Origin: Planctomycetales bacterium 10988
GTDB lineage: Bacteria; Planctomycetota; Planctomycetia; Pirellulales; Pb10988
DNA: 64,000 nucleotides
Assembly: GCA_009664345.1 (NCBI GenBank)
Contig: CP043547.1
Location: 4,492,709-4,556,708 of the forward strand
Direction of reading: 5' to 3'
The notes under the pieces are model-generated. The model made no database searches and was not told the DNA's origin. It was given only the letters and a program-made list of their open reading frames with translations. Within the stretch, counting starts at the first letter, position 1, and every line of letters begins with the position of its first letter. Made by a program: the position numbers and the translations under genes. This document shows positions 54,778-62,784 of this stretch, piece by piece.

Positions 54778-57700
54778 ATGCGTCGCTACCCTCAACAAGC
54801 TGATCGTCAAGGGATGATTTTGATTATCGTCCTTGGCCTGTTAGCCCTGTTTGCCTTAGTGGCAACGGCCTTTTTAGTCACTGCGGAAAGTGCCAGTTCC
54901 GGCTCGATTGCCGCCTCGAAGAAAGAAGTTTGGGAAGACCCTTACGAAACGATTCTCCAACGAGCTATCACCCAGGTGCTCGCTGGAACGGATAACCCGG
55001 TTTCGGTGATGGGGCCGCATAGCCTGCTTGAAGATATGTATGGGAACCAATCGATCAAGGGTTCCTTGCCCAATAATGGTTTTTCGGCCTTGGACCCGAC
55101 CTATTGTAATGACCATGGGGGGATGCTGTACTTCCGCAACTTGCCTACGACCCTCAATACGAACCCTGGTCCGCTGCAACCGATTTCGGAATACTACACC
55201 GGTTGCGTCATCACCATGTTGACAGGAGAGGCCAAGGGAAAAAGCGCCCGCATCACCGGGTATGCCGTGGAAACATCGGGAACGCAAGCCGCGATCCGCC
55301 TCACTCCGTTTGAAGGAATGACCTTCAACGGCACCGATTGGGATATCGCTGGTGCCCCCAAACCCGGCGACGTCTACCTCATCAACGGTCGCCCCTTCAA
55401 CGGCCTCGGCTTCGGTTATGAATTTCAATCGTTTGATGCTGGGCACATCCATGATCCTTCTGGAACGCCTATCAATACTCAACGTCGGCTCTTGGATGCT
55501 CCTTCCTATCTCTATAATCTCACCAACCGCAATGATTATGATTTTCCCTTTGCCTTGCTCCCAAATCCTCAAGACCCTGACTATCAGCTTTATCTTGAGA
55601 ATGAATTAGCCATCGCGATCGATGCATCCAACCATACTTTGGGAGACTTCGGCGCAACCACGAATGCCCGTTACACTCCGATTATGGCGGATGAAGATTA
55701 TGACGCTGTCGATTATCAAAATATGCTCTTGGCGATGATGGTTTCGAACTCCAATGGTCAAACCGCCGATGTCGCTGTTCCTTCCCTCCATCGACCTGAT
55801 CTTTATCAATACTGGATGTGGAAACTCAAAGATGATTTTGGATCACTAAGTTCTGTCGGCGCGGACGCTGTTGCTGACCTTGCCAGCAATGAGCCTCTCC
55901 GAAAACTTCATCGCCGCATCTTGATGCGGCCCAGTGCGGTCGATCACCCTCTTTTTCACCGTCAGTTTCCTTTTTTTGAAGAAGCGCTTCGAACGTATCG
56001 AGCCGCGGTGAGTGCGGAGTCCGCCACCCCTGGCCCAGCGCCTTACTCGTTTGATCCTGCTGGAACAATCCTCTCGGCCAATGGCTGGGATGTGGATAAC
56101 GATGGCGATCTTAAAAAGGATAGTATTTGGGTCGATCTCGGATTTCCGGTTCAAAGCGATGCCAGCGGACGTCTTTATAAACCGATGGCGGCTATTCTTT
56201 GCCTGGATTTGGATAGCCGGTTAAATCTCAATGCCCATGGAACTTTAAATGATTGGGCAAACGATACGACTAGCCCCTTGAATGCCCCTCAAGGTCAAGT
56301 TGGAAACTTTAGCTTCGGTAGTGGTCGAGGGGCTCCATTGAACCAATTCAACTTAGCTGGAGTCACTTCTACGGGGGGAGCAAATCTCCCTTCCGGGATG
56401 ATGCTCTCACCAGCGGAAATTCGACTGGATGGGCTACTTTCCGTCAAAGAAATGCTGGCCTTGATGCATGGCTATCAAGACGTGACTCTCAACAATCAAG
56501 TCACATTTGGTCGCTATGGAGAAGGTTATCGGATCTATAATGGTGCCGCGTTGCAAGCGATGCCGGGTATCACAAACTATGACGATAATTTCCCGATCCC
56601 TGGTGTCAGCTCGACCACCACGCAGAGTTGGCTGGAACTCCCGCATGGCAATCGCTATGGCCTTAATAGCTATCCTTCTCCGTTTGACTGGGATGGAAAC
56701 GGGGCTGTAGGGCTTGATCCCTCGGGACAACCCGTTTTCTTCTTCGCGGACTACAACAATGGTTCAGGGACTTCCCATCAAGAGTGGAAAGATGACCCGG
56801 CGGAGATGAATCTGTACGAGACACTCTATATTCGTCAGGGTGGGAATCGTCCCCGCGCGATGGATATGCCGTTCACGCCTGAGGATTTGGAGCCTATTCT
56901 CCGCTACGCAGACTCTGATTCTTCCATGCTTCGCAGCCGCATCCTTGAAATTCTGCGAAGTGTGAATTCGGAGGGAACCGCTCAAATTCCCCCGGTGCTG
57001 CTCAATGAAGGCTTGCGAAACGTCATCACAACCGAAAGTTGGGATGTGCCGGTTCCTGCCTTCCAGCCGACGGTCGACCTTGCGCCTTATATCGCTGATT
57101 GGACTGATGTTGGGTTGGGAAGTCCTCGCCACGGGGAACTCACGATCATGGACTTGCTCGCTGCCAGGATTATTTCCTATGACCATATGGCCGGTACACA
57201 TCATGGTATCACTCATACATCGGATGAGAATTATGTTCCAGGTAGTGTAACACAAGTTTATATCGATGACGTTCGACAACGAGTTGAGGCCCTCATGAGT
57301 AGTGGAGCGATCGCTCATGAATTGCTCCTAGGTTTAAAGATTGATATCAATCGCCCCTTTGGGAATCTGGAAGATGATAGCACTTCTGGAACTCCCGGCT
57401 TCGGAGTCGTGGATGAACCAGGAGAGAACAGTGCGACCAATATTACTGGGATCGATGAAAGTGGAACTCCCATTCAGTCCCCTGCGGATCTCAATGGAGA
57501 TGGATTGCTCAACGCCCGCGATAACCTTGCTCGTCAAGAACTCGCCAAGCAACTCTTTATCCTGGCTCTCATTGTCAAAGACCTCGCATATACAACCCAG
57601 TTTTCTGAGTCGGTAAGCAATCAAGTTCGCTATGACATGACCGTTCGCGAGATTGCTCAATGGGCGGTGAATGTCGTCGATTTCCGGGATCAGGATGGCA

Positions 57701-60621
57701 TCATGACCCCGTTTGAATACGATGCGGACCCCTTTGATGCAAATGGTTGGGATGTCGATGGTGACATTACTACCAATGAAAGAGTGGCTCCGGGGAATAA
57801 TCCCCATCGCCGCGTTGTTTGGGGGATGGAAAAGCCGGTGCTTCTTCTGACCGAATCGCATGCCGCTCACGACATTCGTTGCCGTCAGGAGAACACTGCC
57901 GGTGGCGATGCCATGTCGGATGACGATACGGACCAGGTTCGCATTCCCGAGGGCTATGCCTTCTTCGAACTCTACTGTGTCGATGATGCCTATGCCTCTT
58001 CGAATCGAACAGGTCGCGACTTACGTGACAATAACGGAAGGGTCAATCTTGGAAAACGTGCCCCTGGTGGTGCCCCTGTCTGGCGGATTGCGGTCTCCGG
58101 GAAACATGATACTTCGGTCGCCGCGGAACGATCTTTAGAGGAAAGATTACAGAACAATCCGGATACGACTTCGATGGAACCACGGCCTTTCCCAGCCGCC
58201 AACGGTGACAACGTTCAGCCGGAAGGATGGAGTAATTCCTCACTTTTGTATAGCTCACCACCGGACACGACCACTATAGAAACTGAACGCTACATTTTCT
58301 TTACCAGAAATAATGTAGATGTCGCTGGAGCTTTGCAGAATACGATTCCAGAATGGCGAGTCTTTCGTAGTACTCGCAATTCCTCGGTTGCGGACTTTCT
58401 CAGCCCTGGGGAATATGCGGTCATCGGCCCGCGCGGTCGTTCGAAGTCCCAAACGAACCGAGGGGCGATCTTTGGAACAACCACGACCAACGACCTGTTC
58501 GAGATGTACTCGGGCACCCGTGGGTTGTTTGAGGATACGCATACTGATTACCCGGACTACAACGAAGGAAATAATATCTCTGGTTCGCCGCTTCCTGAGA
58601 TCAGAGCTCCTTTGGCTATCCCCTGTATGCAACAATCCGCCATCGGAGCGAGTGAGTTACCGGTAACGGTAGGATTGAATCTAACCGAGCCTCTGTTTGA
58701 TCCTGCAGATTTGACAAAGAGTTGGTATTTACCAGCCAATCCAACGCCAGACGCGGCTACAGTCAACATTCCTTACAATGGAGACGCCTCTGGAATCTCC
58801 GTGAAAGATGATCTTAGTGCCGATGAAGACGAGCCTTGGGATAGCCCGGATCGAGGGGGCTATGATGCCACCGCCGAAAAATATGGAGGGATCGCTAATG
58901 AGTATGACAACATTGGAGAGGTGAATATCGGAACGACCTCTGACTATAAGACCGCCTTTTTGCAACGCTTGGCCAATCCGATCGTCGGTTTTCATCCCGT
59001 TGCGAACCCATATATTACAGTGGATCATATCACAGTGGACCTGACGATCTTCAATAGCGAGGCAGATACGTCCGATCTTGCAAATGATAACAAACCATTT
59101 GGAAGTCCTGATAATAATGATATCGTTTTCCGCAGCCGGGAACGTGGTTATCGCTCCACCGGGAATAACTTCAATCGTTTAGACCTTTGGTCTTCGTGGT
59201 CTGAATATAATTCCAACGGAGGAACCGATAATCGTAAACGGTTTAACGGCCAGCATACTTTTGGATATATCAATAATCCTTTTCAAGCTGGAAGCTCACC
59301 GGAATGGAACGGCGAGAATCGAGGGAACAGCAACTCATTGCCTCATGGCGGAACGAATACTACGGTTCAGGCATTGGAGCTTGGTTCCCCTCGGAATCCG
59401 TTCGCCTGGTATACTTGGAACAATCGTCCTTATACCAGCGCTCTTGAATTGTTGAACGTCCCCAGTACTTCGCCTCAGCGAGCATTCTTTAAGTATCAAA
59501 CGTCTGTCAGTACGGGAGCCCCTACCCGAAATGACTACTATGGCGAGAAAGTTACCGAGCCGCTTCCTGCGAGTGGTACAGTACCGTTTCCACATTTGAC
59601 GAACTTCTTTTACTCGTCCCGAGCGGATTCCGATCCAACGACGGCCCCCACTGGTGTGACGAATCGTGACAATGCGGTCGGGAACCTCTTCCGTGTCCTG
59701 GATTATGTTCATGTCCCCACGCGATTTTCTGGTTCGGAAATTTTGCTGAACCAAGAACACTATCAAGGGGGGCACGGTGAGCTAACCGATCCCGCCGTGG
59801 ATGGGCCGTTTAAGGTGAAGTTCTCTGCTCCGTTCAATCGTTTGTCAAAATATCGTGAGCCGGGAAAAATTAACCTCAACACGATCTTTGACGCGACCTC
59901 AGGAACTTGGCTGAGTTTGACGAATCTCTACCCTTATAAAGATGCGAGTGACTCGAACGCGGCAGATAACGTCTGGAAGGAATTCTTGGAGAGTCGGTCT
60001 GGTTATCCCTTGAATCCTCCCACGGGTAAACTTCCGATCTACATGATTGGCAAAGACCTTCCCGCCGAGGCTGCTTCCTACACTTCTGCCCCGTTCCGAT
60101 CTTTTGGAAATGGGAACTTCGTACCTACGCTGGCCCAGCAGAATATCAACTTCCAAGAGAACGAGACAGATGATGGAGGTCTTCTCATCGATGGAACGAT
60201 ACTTCGAAGAGAGGGCAATATGACTGCTCCGACCCCAAACGATAAACCCCTTTTCGGAGAGGACTTTACAGCAAGTTATCGTCATTCACACAGGAATCCC
60301 TATTTCCGACACCAAGGGATTGAACGGTTGGCGAATGTTACGACGACGCGTTCGAATGTCTATGCGGTGTGGATCACGATTGGCTATTTCGAGGTGCGGA
60401 AGCGTGCTCCCAACGATGGAATCGGGTATCCGCCGGTCGATGAATTTTACAATGCTTATCCCGATGGATACGAGATCATGCAGGAGTTGGATTCCGATAT
60501 CGGCAAGAATCGTCGGCATCGTGCCTTCTATCTGATTGATCGTTCGATCCCGGTCGGCTTCCGCCGTGGCGAGACGGCCAATATTGAAAAGACGATCCTC
60601 TTACAACGAATCCTTGAATAG
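54778..60621 (+). CDS. Giant GspK/PilX-like minor pseudopilin
   Basis: A 1,947-residue protein. GAGGAGGAG at 54766-54774 points to the ATG pair at 54775/54778 rather than an upstream TTG. The N-terminus is RQG|MILIIVLGLLALFALVATAF: a prepilin-type cleavage site with no Glu at +5, as in GspK, which sits at the pilus tip. Ordinary GspK is about 300 residues. The body carries calcium-loop-like motifs, including DVDNDGDLKKDS (residue 438), DWDGNGAVGLD and DLNGDGLLNARD (near 904). It includes LNLNAHGTLN and KINLNT phrases like GspK. Position between I-like and J-like genes also fits GspK. A tip adhesin or exported cargo-binding role is inference. Confidence 0.85.
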   Translation: MRRYPQQADRQGMILIIVLGLLALFALVATAFLVTAESASSGSIAASKKEVWEDPYETILQRAITQVLAGTDNPVSVMGPHSLLEDMYGNQSIKGSLPNNGFSALDPTYCNDHGGMLYFRNLPTTLNTNPGPLQPISEYYTGCVITMLTGEAKGKSARITGYAVETSGTQAAIRLTPFEGMTFNGTDWDIAGAPKPGDVYLINGRPFNGLGFGYEFQSFDAGHIHDPSGTPINTQRRLLDAPSYLYNLTNRNDYDFPFALLPNPQDPDYQLYLENELAIAIDASNHTLGDFGATTNARYTPIMADEDYDAVDYQNMLLAMMVSNSNGQTADVAVPSLHRPDLYQYWMWKLKDDFGSLSSVGADAVADLASNEPLRKLHRRILMRPSAVDHPLFHRQFPFFEEALRTYRAAVSAESATPGPAPYSFDPAGTILSANGWDVDNDGDLKKDSIWVDLGFPVQSDASGRLYKPMAAILCLDLDSRLNLNAHGTLNDWANDTTSPLNAPQGQVGNFSFGSGRGAPLNQFNLAGVTSTGGANLPSGMMLSPAEIRLDGLLSVKEMLALMHGYQDVTLNNQVTFGRYGEGYRIYNGAALQAMPGITNYDDNFPIPGVSSTTTQSWLELPHGNRYGLNSYPSPFDWDGNGAVGLDPSGQPVFFFADYNNGSGTSHQEWKDDPAEMNLYETLYIRQGGNRPRAMDMPFTPEDLEPILRYADSDSSMLRSRILEILRSVNSEGTAQIPPVLLNEGLRNVITTESWDVPVPAFQPTVDLAPYIADWTDVGLGSPRHGELTIMDLLAARIISYDHMAGTHHGITHTSDENYVPGSVTQVYIDDVRQRVEALMSSGAIAHELLLGLKIDINRPFGNLEDDSTSGTPGFGVVDEPGENSATNITGIDESGTPIQSPADLNGDGLLNARDNLARQELAKQLFILALIVKDLAYTTQFSESVSNQVRYDMTVREIAQWAVNVVDFRDQDGIMTPFEYDADPFDANGWDVDGDITTNERVAPGNNPHRRVVWGMEKPVLLLTESHAAHDIRCRQENTAGGDAMSDDDTDQVRIPEGYAFFELYCVDDAYASSNRTGRDLRDNNGRVNLGKRAPGGAPVWRIAVSGKHDTSVAAERSLEERLQNNPDTTSMEPRPFPAANGDNVQPEGWSNSSLLYSSPPDTTTIETERYIFFTRNNVDVAGALQNTIPEWRVFRSTRNSSVADFLSPGEYAVIGPRGRSKSQTNRGAIFGTTTTNDLFEMYSGTRGLFEDTHTDYPDYNEGNNISGSPLPEIRAPLAIPCMQQSAIGASELPVTVGLNLTEPLFDPADLTKSWYLPANPTPDAATVNIPYNGDASGISVKDDLSADEDEPWDSPDRGGYDATAEKYGGIANEYDNIGEVNIGTTSDYKTAFLQRLANPIVGFHPVANPYITVDHITVDLTIFNSEADTSDLANDNKPFGSPDNNDIVFRSRERGYRSTGNNFNRLDLWSSWSEYNSNGGTDNRKRFNGQHTFGYINNPFQAGSSPEWNGENRGNSNSLPHGGTNTTVQALELGSPRNPFAWYTWNNRPYTSALELLNVPSTSPQRAFFKYQTSVSTGAPTRNDYYGEKVTEPLPASGTVPFPHLTNFFYSSRADSDPTTAPTGVTNRDNAVGNLFRVLDYVHVPTRFSGSEILLNQEHYQGGHGELTDPAVDGPFKVKFSAPFNRLSKYREPGKINLNTIFDATSGTWLSLTNLYPYKDASDSNAADNVWKEFLESRSGYPLNPPTGKLPIYMIGKDLPAEAASYTSAPFRSFGNGNFVPTLAQQNINFQENETDDGGLLIDGTILRREGNMTAPTPNDKPLFGEDFTASYRHSHRNPYFRHQGIERLANVTTTRSNVYAVWITIGYFEVRKRAPNDGIGYPPVDEFYNAYPDGYEIMQELDSDIGKNRRHRAFYLIDRSIPVGFRRGETANIEKTILLQRILE

Positions 60622-60636
60622 CTCGGTTGCCATCAT

Positions 60637-60684
60637 GAAGGACGCGTCGCACGGGAATCGTCCCCCACGGCGACGCGGTCCTTC
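60637..60684. repeat. Long hairpin between GspK-like and GspJ-like genes
   Basis: GAAGGACGCGTCGC (60637-60650) pairs with 60670-60684 over 14 bases with one bulged G and a 19-base loop. No T tail follows. It ends 68 bases before the next start. Confidence 0.75.
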
Positions 60685-60752
60685 CCCGAACGCATTCAAT
60701 TTCCATACAACGAACTCAACCCCACTTGCCGGGAGATTCCCAGAGGACCCCG

Positions 60753-62537
60753 ATGAAACATCAACTTCTCAGTACTCGAAAGCAGCCGATCCGTGCCGGG
60801 TTTACCCTGGTGGAGCTATTGGCTGCGACCGCCCTTGCTCTGTTGGTCATGGCCGTCGTGGTTCAGGTCATTGGACAGGTCACCGGGGCGGTGAATAATT
60901 ACCGTACACAAGTCGCGACCCGCACCGAACTCCGGGGCGTTGTCGAGATCCTTCGCGAAGACCTGGCCGGCATCACGGTGAATCCCGTGCCGCCACGTCC
61001 GCCGGGAAAGAATGACGGCTATCTTGAAATCTATGAAGGTCCGTTTGGCCCCATCTATTGGCCTCAAGACCCCCGTGCTCCTTATACTCTAACGAGTGAA
61101 GATATCTCCGGGAAAACCGACAGCGATTCCGAGAACAACAACTTCTGGGATTCGACCTTGATGGACTACGACGATATCATCATGTTTACCTCCCGGAATG
61201 ATCGGAAGCCGTTTCGCGGTTTGATTCAATCGCCGGCGGGTGGCTCGTCGAGGGTGGTGGAATCTCCGGCGGCGGAAGTCGCTTGGTTTTTACGCGGAAC
61301 GAATCTCTATCGCCGCGTGTTACTGGTCGGCCCTCCTCCGGTTCGCCCGCAAGGAACCAATTTTGTCGAGCCAACAATTCCCGTTTGGGTTCGAGATACG
61401 CCGGGAACCGCGCGTTACAACGTGCCGACTGGAGTCAATTTCTATCAGTACAATGATATCTCGGTTCATCAAGAAGGCACCAACGGCGACCCGATCTTTC
61501 GGCCCGGAACGCACAGTGAAGCAGCAACCCAGCTCGTTGCCAATAACCTTGGCGATCTGACTCGGCGGGAATACCGTTTCGCGCATCAGCCTTTCCTTTG
61601 GCCGCATGTCCTCATCAACGGGACGCAAAACAATAATTCGCAAGCGTTTCGCCGCGATTTCCTCGGGCTACCCACCATCGGTGAGATGGCTCCTAAGGCG
61701 GGCGAAGAGTGGCCCTTCCCCTTCCGAGTTGGGGGCTCATCCAAGGTCAAGGCTTACAGTAGTCCCCCGAATGCCGGCGTGACGTCGAATGGGATTACTT
61801 TCAACCCTTGGATCAATAACGATCTTCCATTCGATGAGATTGATCGGCTCACCGGAGAAATGAGCGAATATTCCTCCTTCGCGGACCCCAGCCCTCGCTC
61901 GCAAGAAGACCTGATTCTCAAGAATGTCTTGGGGTTTGATGTGAAAGTTTGGGACCCCAATGCCCCGTTATTCTATGTGCAACCAGGAACTCCATTCGAA
62001 CGTATTCTCGGTCCAGGAGACCCAATTGACACAAATGGGACTCCTGCTGATAACAGTGACGATTCTTCTTATCTGGCCCTGGCAGTCGATTTTCTTCAAA
62101 ACGGAACGACGACTCGTTTGGCTGGATTCGGCGCTTGGGTGGACCTCAATTATCTAAGTATTGCCGGTCCGATTTCGGTGACGGATGCCAGTATCCCCTT
62201 GCCGCACTTTGCCGGTCCCGGAGATACAGGAAACTCAACCGCTTCAGAAACCAATGCCCTCTTAGTCGGGGAAGCCGCGAACACCGCCCCCGGCAATGGA
62301 GCACGTGGAAGTACCTACGATACTTGGTCGACCGACTACATCGAATTTGATTCCTCGCAACAAGCCTTGATGGGCCTTGCTTCGATGGATAGCGAAAACT
62401 CCGGCGATCCGGTACGAAGCACTCCGCCGCCGTATCCTTATCCCTTGCGAGGGGTGAAGATCACCGTGCGGGTCTTTGACGAAGCCAGCCGCTCCATTGA
62501 TGAACTGACCGTCGTGCAAGACTTGATCGTCGAATAG
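60753..62537 (+). CDS. Prepilin-type protein, GspJ/PilW-like
   Basis: A 594-residue protein from ATG 60753 with AGAGGA just upstream. The class III leader RKQPIRAG precedes FTLVELLAATALALLVMAVV with Glu at +5. The following helix (TELRGVVEILREDLAGI) has the pattern of GspJ/PilW minor pseudopilins. A large unrecognised domain fills residues 100-560, and the C-terminus (GVKITVRVFDEASRSIDELT) is the usual GspJ end. It is the last gene of the locus and is followed by a palindrome copy and an intrinsic terminator. Confidence 0.87.
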   Translation: MKHQLLSTRKQPIRAGFTLVELLAATALALLVMAVVVQVIGQVTGAVNNYRTQVATRTELRGVVEILREDLAGITVNPVPPRPPGKNDGYLEIYEGPFGPIYWPQDPRAPYTLTSEDISGKTDSDSENNNFWDSTLMDYDDIIMFTSRNDRKPFRGLIQSPAGGSSRVVESPAAEVAWFLRGTNLYRRVLLVGPPPVRPQGTNFVEPTIPVWVRDTPGTARYNVPTGVNFYQYNDISVHQEGTNGDPIFRPGTHSEAATQLVANNLGDLTRREYRFAHQPFLWPHVLINGTQNNNSQAFRRDFLGLPTIGEMAPKAGEEWPFPFRVGGSSKVKAYSSPPNAGVTSNGITFNPWINNDLPFDEIDRLTGEMSEYSSFADPSPRSQEDLILKNVLGFDVKVWDPNAPLFYVQPGTPFERILGPGDPIDTNGTPADNSDDSSYLALAVDFLQNGTTTRLAGFGAWVDLNYLSIAGPISVTDASIPLPHFAGPGDTGNSTASETNALLVGEAANTAPGNGARGSTYDTWSTDYIEFDSSQQALMGLASMDSENSGDPVRSTPPPYPYPLRGVKITVRVFDEASRSIDELTVVQDLIVE

Positions 62538-62571
62538 GCGAAGCGTTTGCCTTTGGAGGCGATTAAGAAAT

Positions 62572-62585
62572 AAAAACTACTTTTT
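62572..62585 (+). repeat. AAAAANYRCTTTTT palindrome, exact
   Basis: Exact copy, core CTAC, 34 bases after the last pilus gene and just before its terminator. Oriented on +. Confidence 0.8.
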
Positions 62586-62592
62586 GAATTTG

Positions 62593-62632
62593 AAGAGCGC
62601 CTGGCAAGTTTCATCTTGCTAGGCGTTCTTTT
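62593..62632 (+). terminator. Intrinsic terminator of the pilus locus
   Basis: A 15-16-base stem with two G-U pairs (62593-62608 with 62615-62630), a 6-base loop and four T's. It ends the transcript after the GspJ-like gene. Confidence 0.85.
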
Positions 62633-62784
62633 CTGCGCGGTGGGAATTGATTGGCCACTTCGGTCGGCTTACCATGGAGAGGATTTCCTTTGGAAAAAAG
62701 TTTGATTTCATGAACCTCCACCAGCGGGCCTTTGAAATTATTTTCCGCGACGCCCGCTGAAATCCCTCACAGAAAGACCCGATC

